Below, piece after piece: positions 34,769-42,554 of a stretch of DNA of 64,000 nt. Both the position numbers and the translations under genes were made by a program. Where the stretch lies: the NCBI GenBank assembly GCA_900545925.1, contig URAZ01000006.1:37416-101415 (forward strand), given 5' to 3'. Each line of letters begins with the position of its first letter. Position 1 is the stretch's first letter. The notes beneath the pieces are model-generated. The model was given only the letters and a program-made list of their open reading frames with translations, was not told where the DNA came from and ran no database searches. This DNA is from an uncultured Eubacteriales bacterium (GTDB lineage: Bacteria; Bacillota; Clostridia; Oscillospirales; Oscillospiraceae).

Positions 34769-35047
34769 TTAGTCACCGACGTCTTCAAAGACAATCTCAC
34801 CCTCTGAAACCATGCCGAGCTGGTCGCGCGCGACCTGTTCCAGCCCATCGGGTGTGTCGAGTGCGTCGATCGAACTCTGCAGACGGTCATTTTCCTGCTG
34901 TGTGCTTGCGATAGAACTTGTCAGCCCGGCGGCTTCGGCTTCCTTTTCGTTGATCTGGGAACGAAGGCGCACCAGGGTAACAGTGGCGTACACAACGAGG
35001 ATCAGAATCACCAGCTTGACCAGCAGAGACGACTTGACGAATTTCAT
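34769..35047 (-). CDS. divIC: DivIC/FtsB-family septum formation protein
   Basis: 92 aa. Short N-terminal tail, one membrane helix (about residues 9-25, LVKLVILILVVYATVTLV), then a coiled coil (RLRSQINEKEAEAAGL ... QENDRLQSSI) and a small C-terminal domain (RDQLGMVSEGEIVF). Component of the FtsL-DivIB-DivIC divisome complex. AAAGGAG 11 bases upstream. Placed between yabQ and yabR as in Bacillus. The yabQ frame runs 161 bases into it. Confidence 0.9.
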   Translation of the reverse strand: MKFVKSSLLVKLVILILVVYATVTLVRLRSQINEKEAEAAGLTSSIASTQQENDRLQSSIDALDTPDGLEQVARDQLGMVSEGEIVFEDVGD

Positions 35048-35513
35048 TCCGGCGTCTGCTCCTTTCGAGTTGTGCGTGTTTCCAATCGAGAATATGCTTA
35101 CAGGTCATTGTACCCCATTTTCGGAAACTTGCAAAGAGGGTTTTTGAAATTTTTTTGAGAAATTTCAAGAAAAAGCGCAGCGGCGCGAGCAGCGTCCGCA
35201 AAATCCGCCCCAGCAGGCGGAAAAGCGTCCGGAATACGCGCAGCACAAACGGGCTGAGCGTCAGAAAATACAAAACAGCGGTCAAAAATACAGCGAGGAA
35301 CACATACAGCCGGAACTGTCCCTGCCCCGCCGTGAGCGCGAAGGACAAAAACGAGGCCGTGAGCAGCAGCCCGAACAGTGCGTCCGCTGCGAAGCCCGTC
35401 TGCGGCAAGAGCCGCCGCAGCGCCCGCAGCAGATCGTATGCCAGACACAGCCCCAGCCCCAGAAGCACCCCCTGCGCAAAGGTCAGCGCCTGCGCCGAGA
35501 CAGGGATCTCCAT
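34887..35513 (-). CDS. yabQ: YabQ-like spore cortex biosynthesis membrane protein, with an odd C-terminus
   Basis: 208 aa as read. Residues 1-100 hold a YabQ-type hydrophobic domain with four helices; YabQ is a forespore membrane protein needed for cortex formation. Residues 156-208 lie inside divIC in another frame and are Arg/Ser/His-rich with no hydrophobic pattern, so either the overlap is real or a frameshift lies upstream. In the +2 frame the reading would stop at a TGA overlapping the divIC ATG. A run of seven A at about 35139-35146 is a candidate site. A promoter-like TTGCAA/TACAAT lies within it. Confidence 0.75.
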   Translation of the reverse strand: MEIPVSAQALTFAQGVLLGLGLCLAYDLLRALRRLLPQTGFAADALFGLLLTASFLSFALTAGQGQFRLYVFLAVFLTAVLYFLTLSPFVLRVFRTLFRLLGRILRTLLAPLRFFLKFLKKISKTLFASFRKWGTMTCKHILDWKHAQLERSRRRNEIRQVVSAGQAGDSDPRCVRHCYPGAPSFPDQRKGSRSRRADKFYRKHTAGK

Positions 35514-35800
35514 CAGCCGAACAGCCGGGCGAAAAAGCCGCCGCGCGGAATATCATCCTCATACGAGATCGCATCGACGCTCCCATCGACCAAAACCTGC
35601 CCGCCGTCGATAGACAGCTGCTGCAGATGCAGCCCCTGTCCGCGGATGGACATCGGGCCGCGCGTGGAGGTCAGCAAAATCTCCGTGTCGTCAAAACTTT
35701 CGACCTCCAGAACGCCTGTGATGGAAAGACGGCTGCGCGAGTCGAGCGTCAGCCGGTGCGGCTGCTGGGCAAGGTTCGTTTCGATCAGCGCCTGCTGCAT
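35513..35800 (-). CDS. yabP: sporulation protein YabP
   Basis: 95 aa with the YabP/YqfC beta-rich domain (HRLTLDSRSRLSITGVLEVESFDDTEI, truncated here) and the C-terminal segment GGFFARLFG. Needed for spore cortex formation in Bacillus with YabQ. Its stop overlaps the yabQ start by one base (TGATG). Expected to be sigma-E dependent in the mother cell. Confidence 0.93.
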   Translation of the reverse strand: MQQALIETNLAQQPHRLTLDSRSRLSITGVLEVESFDDTEILLTSTRGPMSIRGQGLHLQQLSIDGGQVLVDGSVDAISYEDDIPRGGFFARLFG

Positions 35801-35886
35801 GGTATCATCCTTTCTTCTGTCCGGGTATGCCGGCTTCTCCCTACATATATACGCGGGAAGGACGGGCCTATGCAGCTTTTTTATGT

Positions 35887-36126
35887 TCAGATTTCGCGGT
35901 ACATGGCTGCCGCGTCGTCCTTGCGCACAGCCTCGGCCACGGCGAGTACCTCGACCGTGACGGTTCGCGCGCCGAAGGCGATGGCGATATGATCGCCGAC
36001 CTTGACGTCATAGCTGGCCTTGGCGGGCTTGCCGTTGACTGTCACGCGGGTGTTGTCGCACGCCTCGTTTGCAACTGTGCGGCGCTTGATAAGGCGGGAA
36101 ACCTTCAGATATTTATCGAGTCTCAT
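35887..36126 (-). CDS. rqcP: RqcP/YabO S4-domain ribosome quality-control factor
   Basis: 79 aa S4 RNA-binding protein: MRLDKYLKVSRLIKRRT, ANEACDNTRVTVNG and VKVGDHIAIAF. RqcP works with RqcH in C-terminal Ala-tailing of stalled 50S nascent chains. First gene of the yabO-yabP-yabQ-divIC-yabR set. Confidence 0.92.
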   Translation of the reverse strand: MRLDKYLKVSRLIKRRTVANEACDNTRVTVNGKPAKASYDVKVGDHIAIAFGARTVTVEVLAVAEAVRKDDAAAMYREI

Positions 36127-36218
36127 GGCATTTGCCTTTCTGCCGGCTTCGCCGGCGGTGTATTTTGCCGAGCGGACAGCAGTGTCCGCCCGGCAAAGCA
36201 TGAATACGCAGCCGCCTT

Positions 36219-36824
36219 TCAGTCTTCCATCACGGACGGGCAGGTGCGGACATATTCGTAGAACTGTGCGTTTGCCGCTTCCATGTACGGCGTGACCCAG
36301 AGCGTGCCGACGCCGAGGCACAAAGAGCCGACGATGATCCAGCCGAGAAAGCTCAGGTCGAGCACGAATTTTTCCCACTTGTGGCCGTTCATCAGCTGAC
36401 GGCTTGCGGTGATGCAGGCGTTCCAGCCGTAATCGGGGTGGTCGAGCTTGATATAGTATGCCATAGAATAGGCATACGCCTTGACAATGCCGGGGATGAC
36501 GAACAGCAGCGACCACAGGAACGTGAACAGCGACGTCATAAGGCCGATGAGGAACGTTCCGCCGAAATCATCCTGAAAGCCGCGGAACATATCGCCCAGC
36601 TGCACGGGCTGATGGTCACGCGCCTGCTTGAGGAAGATATACGCCATGCCGTATTCCAGCGGGCCGACCACGAGCAGCGCACCGATACCGGGGATGATCC
36701 CGGCGGCAGCCGACTCCATCAGACCGATCAGCAGGCACACGGCCAGACCCATCATCCAGAGATTCTGAAAAATACCGCCGCCGAGCTGCGCTCTTGCGCG
36801 GGCCTTTAATTCTGCACGATCCAT
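36219..36824 (-). CDS. DUF975-family membrane protein
   Basis: 201 aa. N-terminal MDRAELKARARAQLGG and the internal FSYSLAYYI-like segment (AYSMAYYIKLDHPDYGWNA) are DUF975 features, with four or five membrane helices. Family of unknown function common in Firmicutes, sometimes tied to envelope processes. Stands alone between rqcP and the ECF transporter. Confidence 0.85.
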   Translation of the reverse strand: MDRAELKARARAQLGGGIFQNLWMMGLAVCLLIGLMESAAAGIIPGIGALLVVGPLEYGMAYIFLKQARDHQPVQLGDMFRGFQDDFGGTFLIGLMTSLFTFLWSLLFVIPGIVKAYAYSMAYYIKLDHPDYGWNACITASRQLMNGHKWEKFVLDLSFLGWIIVGSLCLGVGTLWVTPYMEAANAQFYEYVRTCPSVMED

Positions 36825-36911
36825 AAATTACACAGTCCTTTCTGAATTCTCTTATTTCTTCCTTTTTCCGGACGCGTCCATTATACTGTATGCGTTTCGG
36901 GAATGCAAGAT

Positions 36912-37637
36912 TCAGAATTCCGGGACACCTGCGAGGCACAGCGGCAGTTCCAGCCCGGTTGCTTCCAGAAGCGCCTTGTCGCGCAGAAGTTCCTGCGCGG
37001 GGCCGTCGGCAGCCAATGCGCCGTCCGCGATCAGAAGCACGCGGCGGCACGTTTCCAGAACCAGATCCAGATCGTGCGAGGCAATCAGTTTCGTCTCCGG
37101 CCTTGCGCGCAGGACATTGATCAATGTGCGGCGGTTGCGCGGGTCGAGTGCGGTGGACGGCTCGTCCATGAAAAGCATATCCGGCTTCATGGCAAGAATG
37201 ACCGCGATAGCAGCCATGCGCTTTTCTCCACCGGACATTTTGTGGTTGTGGCGCAGCTTCAGATGCTCCATGTGCAAACTGGCAAGCGTTTCGTCCGCCT
37301 GCCGCTCGGCCTCTGCGCGGCTCAGACCGTAGTTCATCGGCCCAAAGAGCATATCATCCAGCACGGTCGGCATGAACATCTGATTATCTGCGTCTTGCAG
37401 CACATAGCCCAGCTTCCGACGCACGGCAGGCAGGTTTTCCCGCGTGACGGGAAGACCATCCACGGTGATGCTGCCCGTATACGGGACGAGGCCGAGCGCG
37501 GCCTTCATAAGCGTGGACTTTCCCGCGCCGTTCGCGCCAAGCAGGCCGACCTGTTCACCGTCCCGAATGGAAAACGAAAGGCCGCGCAGCACCTGCGTCC
37601 CGCCGTAAAATACGCTGACGTGATCAAATACCAGCAT
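36912..37637 (-). CDS. cbiO: ECF/cobalt-nickel type ABC transporter ATP-binding protein
   Basis: 241 aa with Walker A GANGAGKST, Q-loop LQDADNQMFMPT, signature MSGGEKRMAAIAVIL and Walker B MLFMDEPSTALD. The DADNQ Q-loop is typical of CbiO/EcfA. Its permease partner is immediately upstream (14-base gap). Metal (Ni/Co) uptake is inferred from the nearest subfamily and genomic need for CODH; the S component must be elsewhere. Confidence 0.88.
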   Translation of the reverse strand: MLVFDHVSVFYGGTQVLRGLSFSIRDGEQVGLLGANGAGKSTLMKAALGLVPYTGSITVDGLPVTRENLPAVRRKLGYVLQDADNQMFMPTVLDDMLFGPMNYGLSRAEAERQADETLASLHMEHLKLRHNHKMSGGEKRMAAIAVILAMKPDMLFMDEPSTALDPRNRRTLINVLRARPETKLIASHDLDLVLETCRRVLLIADGALAADGPAQELLRDKALLEATGLELPLCLAGVPEF

Positions 37638-37651
37638 AAGCGCCTCCTGTC

Positions 37652-38455
37652 TCAGACAAACAGTCCGCCCATAAGCGCGGACAAATCAAAATAACGAGCC
37701 AGCAGCATCATCAGCGCCGGACACACGAGTGCATACGGCCACGACGCCGCCGAGCCTCGTCCGCGCACAGCGCCGGGGAATTCGCCGCTGAACCCACGCA
37801 ACTCCATACTCTCGTAGAGCGCCTGCGCCCAATCCATGCTGCGCAGCAGCAGCTGGCCGAGAAACGAGCCCCACGCGGAAATATGAATCCCCTGCTGCCC
37901 CGGCGCGCGGAGGCTGTAGGCCTGCTGCATCACGGCGACCTCGGAAAGAAGCAGACCGACATAGCGAAACGTCAGCAGCAGAAGGTTTGTCAGCAGTTTC
38001 GGTACATGCAGCTGCCGCAGCGCGCGGCAGATTGCCTCGATCGTGGTCGTGGCCATCAGCAGGAACGACGCAAGCAGGCAGAAAACGCCCTTCAAAATCA
38101 ACGTCAGCATGGACAACACGCCGCCTGAGACGGCAAGCGTGCCGACCTGCACCACGATCTGCCGGTCAAACAGCGGATTTAAAAGCCCGACCGCGCACAC
38201 GAGCGGCAGCACCATGCGCAGCTTCTGAAAGCACAGACGCATCGGAAGCCCGGCAAGCTGATAACCTGCAACCGGGAACAGCGCCATCCAGACGAGCCGC
38301 GTCAGGGCGTATTTGGGAAAGGAAACGGTGACGGCGATATAAAAGACCGTCACAAACAGCTTGGAGAGCGGGCTGAGCCGGTGCAGAATCGAATCCTGCG
38401 CTGCCAGTTCGTCTATTTCCCGCAGTTCAAGCCCTGCCTGTTCCGCCTTGTTCAC
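37652..38455 (-). CDS. cbiQ: CbiQ/EcfT-family transmembrane component
   Basis: 267 aa with five or six helices and two Ala-Arg-Gly-type coupling segments (RALRQLHVPKLL and SMELRGFSGE). GTG start at 38453-38455 preceded by GGGAGGG; an ATG upstream is in another frame. Forms the T subunit of an ECF importer with the adjacent ATPase. No CbiM/CbiN or S component follows, so substrate is uncertain; cobalt or nickel most likely. Confidence 0.85.
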   Translation of the reverse strand: MNKAEQAGLELREIDELAAQDSILHRLSPLSKLFVTVFYIAVTVSFPKYALTRLVWMALFPVAGYQLAGLPMRLCFQKLRMVLPLVCAVGLLNPLFDRQIVVQVGTLAVSGGVLSMLTLILKGVFCLLASFLLMATTTIEAICRALRQLHVPKLLTNLLLLTFRYVGLLLSEVAVMQQAYSLRAPGQQGIHISAWGSFLGQLLLRSMDWAQALYESMELRGFSGEFPGAVRGRGSAASWPYALVCPALMMLLARYFDLSALMGGLFV

Positions 38456-38614
38456 GCTGCATCCCTCCCGTGTCTTAAAGGGGGGGATATTTCGGCGAAA
38501 GAAGTTTTCCTCCGTTCGTTGATGAACCGCACAAATCCGAAGATACGAATTTGTGAAAGACTGCTGAAAAAATTGAAATCGCAAGATTGTCGGATAAAAA
38601 AAGCAAGTCTAACA

Positions 38615-38642
38615 TTGAAGAAACGGCCGGTTCCGCTATGAT
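38615..38642 (+). promoter_or_regulatory. promoter of the xylose isomerase-like gene
   Basis: TTGAAG (38615-38620), 16-base spacer, TATGAT (38637-38642); AGGAGG precedes the ATG at 38735. The 38456-38734 spacer has no gene on either strand. Confidence 0.65.
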
Positions 38643-38734
38643 GATGGTATCCGAAGGCGGTTCTCGCCAGAAACCATCCGCCCTCAAGCGCATATTTGTA
38701 TAAAACCAAACAATGGATACAGGAGGATACAGAC

Positions 38735-39772
38735 ATGGCAACATTCAGATTTACCGCAGGCCCGTGGAACGTCCACGAGGGCAACGAAACCTTTGGCCCC
38801 GGCCATCGCAAGAGCATTCCTCTCGAGGAGAAAATGAAGAAGTACGCCGAGATCGGCCTGGCCGGCATGCAGTTCCATGACGACGACGCCGTTCCCGACA
38901 TGAACAACATGACCGAGAAGCAGATCATCGACTACGCAAAGGACGTCAAGGCGATGCTCGACAAATACGGCCTGTTTGCAGAGTTTGTCGCGCCGCGTCT
39001 GTGGTTCGACAAGCGCACGAATGACGGCGGCTTCACTGCTTCCCGCAAGGAAGACCGTGAGTTTGCCCAGTGGCGTGCCCGCCGCTCCTGCGACATCGCT
39101 AAGGCGCTTGGCACGAACAAGATCCAGCTGTGGCTGGCCCGTGAGGGCACGCTCTGCGCCGAGGGCAAGAATCCCGTTGAAATGACCCTCCAGCTGCGCG
39201 ACGCGTTCAACGACATCCTGACCTATCGTGATGATGCGCTGATTCTCGTCGAGCCGAAGCCCAATGAGCCCATCGACCGCTCCATCTGCGGCACTGCCGG
39301 TCACGCACTGGCTGTCGGCGCTTACACTGTTGATCCGAACCGTGTCGGCCTGTGCATTGAATCCGCGCACTCCATCCTCGCTGGTCTCGATCCCGCAAAC
39401 GACATGGGCTTCGCACTGGCTCTGAACAAGCTGTGGGGCGTGCATCTGAACGACCAGAACGGCTGCCGCTATGACCAGGATAAGGCGTTCGGCGTTGACA
39501 ACCTGCGCAACGCATTCAACCAGGTCAAGGTTCTGTACGAAAACAACTTCGGCGACCGCGGCAACTTCGAGTGCGTCGGTCTCGACGTCAAGGCTATGCG
39601 TACCCAGCCCGACGAGGACTGCTACCGCCACCTCATCAACTCCAAGAAGATCTTCGAGAAGCTGCTGGACAAGGTCAAGAGATTCGACTACGAATTCCAG
39701 GCTGCCTGCGTCAAGGAGCAGAATTTCGAGAAACTCGAAATGTATGTCATGGACCTGCTGATGGGCGACTGA
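38735..39772 (+). CDS. xylose isomerase-like sugar isomerase
   Basis: 345 aa TIM barrel of the short (actinobacterial-type) xylose isomerase class. MQFHDDDAVP holds the catalytic His and Asp, EPKPNEP the metal-binding Glu and Lys, and HLNDQNGCRYDQD the second metal-site Asp residues; ends MDLLMGD. No xylulokinase or sugar transporter adjoins, so the sugar is unknown. MATFRFTAGPW start supported by AGGAGG. Confidence 0.85.
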   Translation: MATFRFTAGPWNVHEGNETFGPGHRKSIPLEEKMKKYAEIGLAGMQFHDDDAVPDMNNMTEKQIIDYAKDVKAMLDKYGLFAEFVAPRLWFDKRTNDGGFTASRKEDREFAQWRARRSCDIAKALGTNKIQLWLAREGTLCAEGKNPVEMTLQLRDAFNDILTYRDDALILVEPKPNEPIDRSICGTAGHALAVGAYTVDPNRVGLCIESAHSILAGLDPANDMGFALALNKLWGVHLNDQNGCRYDQDKAFGVDNLRNAFNQVKVLYENNFGDRGNFECVGLDVKAMRTQPDEDCYRHLINSKKIFEKLLDKVKRFDYEFQAACVKEQNFEKLEMYVMDLLMGD

Positions 39773-39782
39773 TAAAAAATCC

Positions 39783-39862
39783 GGGCTGCCGCTTCTGCGG
39801 CAGCCCGCTGCATATCCGGAAAATGAGAAAAACCTTGAAAACAGATGTTTTCAAGGTTTTTC
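39783..39862 (+). terminator. double hairpin after the isomerase gene
   Basis: GGGCTGCCGC/GCGGCAGCCC at 39783-39806, then a perfect 15-base stem (AAAAACCTTGAAAAC with its complement, 39829-39862) whose arms give T-runs on both strands, also terminating the tRNA transcript. Confidence 0.8.
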
Positions 39863-39954
39863 TGGCGCGGAAGGAGAGATTTGAACTCTCGCGCGCTTTT
39901 TAGACGCCTACTCCCTTAGCAGGGGAGCCCCTTCGGCCACTTGGGTACTTCCGC
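39863..39954 (-). tRNA. tRNA-Ser (GCT)
   Basis: Seven-base acceptor stem (GCGGAAG with CTTCCGC), long variable arm, anticodon loop CTGCTAA giving GCT, T-arm GTTCAAATC and encoded CCA (39863-39865). Decodes AGC/AGU. Confidence 0.95.
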
Positions 39955-39986
39955 AGGTCGGTTGAGCCGATATGAAGGAAAGAAAA

Positions 39987-40075
39987 TGGCGGAGAGAGTG
40001 GGATTCGAACCCACGGCACATTGCTGTGTCACTGGTTTTCAAGACCAGCTCCTTAAACCGCTCGGACATCTCTCC
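39987..40075 (-). tRNA. tRNA-Ser (TGA)
   Basis: GGAGAGA acceptor stem, long variable arm, anticodon loop CTTGAAA giving TGA, T-arm GTTCGAATC, discriminator G and encoded CCA (39987-39989). Decodes UCA. Confidence 0.96.
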
Positions 40076-40171
40076 GAATGCCGGCCTCCAAAGCCGTGAA
40101 TTATCTTATCATATCAGGCCGGGTTTGTCAATTCCTTTTAGAGAGACCCGTGAATATTTTAGGAAGAAACC

Positions 40172-40200
40172 TTGATGTTCTATCTGGAACGTGCTATATT
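40172..40200 (+). promoter_or_regulatory. promoter of the CobW-like operon
   Basis: TTGATG (40172-40177), 17-base spacer, TATATT (40195-40200). No Zur- or Fur-type box recognised nearby. Confidence 0.75.
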
Positions 40201-40236
40201 ATTTAAATAAAAAATGCAACTGGAAGGTGTTCCTGT

Positions 40237-41451
40237 ATGACAAAAATTGATATTTATTCCGGTTTCCTTGGCGCTGGCAAGACAACGCTTATCAAAAAGA
40301 TGATCAAGGAAGCCTATCACGGCCAGAAAATTGTCCTCATTGAGAACGAATTCGGCGAGATCGGCATTGACGGCGGCTTTCTGCAGGAGGCGGGCATTCA
40401 GATCACGGAGATGAACTCCGGCTGCATCTGCTGCTCGCTGGTGGGCGATTTCGGCCGCGCGCTCAAGAAGGTCATTGCAGACTATGCACCGGATCGTATT
40501 CTGATCGAGCCGTCCGGCGTCGGCAAGCTGTCCGACGTCATCGGCGCCGTGCGCAAGGTTACGTCCGACGACGTGCAGCTTGGTAATTTCGTGACCGTGG
40601 CGGACGCGACGAAGTGCAAGATGTATATGAAGAACTTCGGCGAGTTCTACAACAACCAGATTGAGACGGCTAACACCATCATTCTCAGCCGCACCGACGG
40701 CATGGCAGAGGAAAAGCTTGACCAGTGCGTTGCGATGATTCGTGAGCACAACAAGGACGCCGTGATCGTCACGACCCCGTGGCCGGAGTTGACCGGCGAG
40801 CAGCTGATGGAGGCCATGGAGCAGCGCAGCACCATCGCCATCGAACTGGCAAAGCTGGAGGAAGAGGCGCACCATCATCATGACCATGACGATGACGACG
40901 AATGCGACGATCCCAACTGCGCCTGCCACCATCATCACCACGACGATGAGGAAGATGAGGATGAACATGCGCATCATCATCACCAGCATCACGATGACGA
41001 CGATGAGGAAGACGGGCATGAGCATCACCATCACCACCATGATGACGACGAGGATGAGGGGTGCGACGACTCGGACTGCGCCTGCCATCACCATCATGAC
41101 GACGAGGATGAGGACGAGCATGCGCACCACCATCATCACCATCACCACCACGGCCATGACGCCGACGAGGTTTTCATCAGCTGGGGCGAGGAAACGCATA
41201 AGAAATTCACGAAGGCCGAGATCGAACGCATCCTGAAAGCGCTCGAGGACGCGGATACCTATGGCATCGTCCTGCGCGCGAAGGGCTATGTCGCAAACGC
41301 CGAGGGAGAAAAGTGGATTCACTTCGACTATGTTCCCGGTGAGCCTGATATCCGCGACGGCGGCGCGATGGTCACGGGCCGCATCTGCGTGATCGGATCG
41401 AAGCTGAACGAAGAGGCTGTCGCAGCGCTCTTCGGCGTGGAAAAGCAGTAA
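40237..41451 (+). CDS. CobW/COG0523-family metal GTPase with long His-Asp linker
   Basis: 404 aa. P-loop GFLGAGKTT, the CxCC metal-transfer motif GCICCSLV and SRTD (G4-like). Between GTPase and C-terminal domains (about residues 210-310) lies a His/Asp/Glu-rich linker carrying two similar DPNCACHHHH / DSDCACHHHH blocks, an internal duplication. COG0523 proteins deliver Zn, Co or Ni to client enzymes using GTP. The linker should bind several metal ions. Cotranscribed with a second P-loop protein 12 bases downstream. Confidence 0.93.
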   Translation: MTKIDIYSGFLGAGKTTLIKKMIKEAYHGQKIVLIENEFGEIGIDGGFLQEAGIQITEMNSGCICCSLVGDFGRALKKVIADYAPDRILIEPSGVGKLSDVIGAVRKVTSDDVQLGNFVTVADATKCKMYMKNFGEFYNNQIETANTIILSRTDGMAEEKLDQCVAMIREHNKDAVIVTTPWPELTGEQLMEAMEQRSTIAIELAKLEEEAHHHHDHDDDDECDDPNCACHHHHHDDEEDEDEHAHHHHQHHDDDDEEDGHEHHHHHHDDDEDEGCDDSDCACHHHHDDEDEDEHAHHHHHHHHHGHDADEVFISWGEETHKKFTKAEIERILKALEDADTYGIVLRAKGYVANAEGEKWIHFDYVPGEPDIRDGGAMVTGRICVIGSKLNEEAVAALFGVEKQ

Positions 41452-41463
41452 GGAGTTTTCTCT

Positions 41464-42408
41464 ATGGCTATGCCCGATATCCCCATGTACGTCTTTACCG
41501 GCTTTCTGGAGTCCGGCAAGACGAAGTTCATTCAGGAAACGCTCGAGGACGAGCGTTTCAACACCGGTGAGCGGACGCTCCTGCTGGTTTTCGAGGAGGG
41601 TGAGGAGGAATACGACGTCTCAACCTATCCCCACAAGGAGGTCTACGAGCAGGTTCTGGACTATGAAGACCTGAGCCCGGAAATGCTGACCGATCTGCAA
41701 AAGAAATACCGGGCCGAGCGTGTAGTCGTTGAGTTGAATGGCATGCACCTTGCGGCGGATTTCTATCTCAAGACGCCGGATCACTGGAAGATCGCGCAGG
41801 AGGTCATGTTTGCCGACGCTTCGACCTTCCTCAGCTATAACGCCAATATGCGCCAGCTTGTCGTGGACAAGCTGGCAGGCGCGGAGATGCTGGTTCTCAA
41901 CCGCATGGCCCCCGGCACGGACGTGATGCCGTATCACAAGATCGCCCGGGCTGTGAACCGGAAGATCGATATTCTGTATGAATATACCGACGGATCGACC
42001 CACTATGACGACATTGAAGATCCGCTGCCGTTTGACCTGAACGCGCCTGTGATCGAGATCAAGGACGAGGATTACGCCCTGTTCTACCGCGATATCACGG
42101 AGGAACCCAAGAAATACGCGGGTAAGACCGTGAAATTCAAGGGTCAGGTCGCGCGCCTGCGCCGGGAAAAGGAGGGCATGTTTGCCCCTGGCCGGTTCGT
42201 CATGACCTGCTGTGAGGCGGATATCACGTTCATGGGTCTGCCATGCAAATTTGCGGCTGCTTCCGGCCTTGCGGCCAGAAGCTGGGTCTGGGTGACAGCG
42301 ACCGTCGAGGTCAAGTTCCACACGCTCTACAAGGGCGTCGGACCCATCCTGACGGCTGTGAACGTGCAGCCCGCCGAGCCTGCCGAGCAGAACGTCGCAA
42401 CGTTCTGA
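41464..42408 (+). CDS. CobW-like P-loop domain fused to a DUF1980/YcgQ-like C-terminal domain
   Basis: 314 aa. N-terminal Walker A GFLESGKTKF, but no CxCC motif. From about residue 195, DYALFYRDITEEPKKYAGK and FVMTCCEADITFMGLPC resemble the C-terminal OB-like domain of YcgQ (TIGR03943/DUF1980), which normally is a separate membrane-anchored partner of COG0523 GTPases. Here it is fused to a GTPase-like domain and has no membrane helix. Probably a metal-transfer partner of the upstream GTPase. Starts after AAGGAG. Confidence 0.8.
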   Translation: MAMPDIPMYVFTGFLESGKTKFIQETLEDERFNTGERTLLLVFEEGEEEYDVSTYPHKEVYEQVLDYEDLSPEMLTDLQKKYRAERVVVELNGMHLAADFYLKTPDHWKIAQEVMFADASTFLSYNANMRQLVVDKLAGAEMLVLNRMAPGTDVMPYHKIARAVNRKIDILYEYTDGSTHYDDIEDPLPFDLNAPVIEIKDEDYALFYRDITEEPKKYAGKTVKFKGQVARLRREKEGMFAPGRFVMTCCEADITFMGLPCKFAAASGLAARSWVWVTATVEVKFHTLYKGVGPILTAVNVQPAEPAEQNVATF

Positions 42409-42464
42409 TACCTGCATACCGTTCTGCTGCATCGCTTCAGTCTTTCCGCAAGCACTGCGCATCC

Positions 42465-42500
42465 AAGCAGCCGGCAGAGTCTGTTCTGCCGGCTGCTTTT
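42465..42500 (+). terminator. terminator of the CobW-like operon
   Basis: Fourteen-base perfect stem (42465-42478 with 42485-42498), 6-base loop, TTTTG. Confidence 0.9.
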
Positions 42501-42554
42501 GTTCGCATAATGCTTGCTAAAAATAAGAAACAGAGGAAAACGGAGGAAGAAAGT

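Noticed and set aside
40081..40236. Zur or Fur operator near the CobW-like operon
   Set aside because: No palindrome matching those consensus sequences was visible.
40865..41165. Short-period repeats that might look like a CRISPR or tandem array
   Set aside because: They are in-frame His/Asp codon runs inside the COG0523 GTPase, with no fixed spacers.
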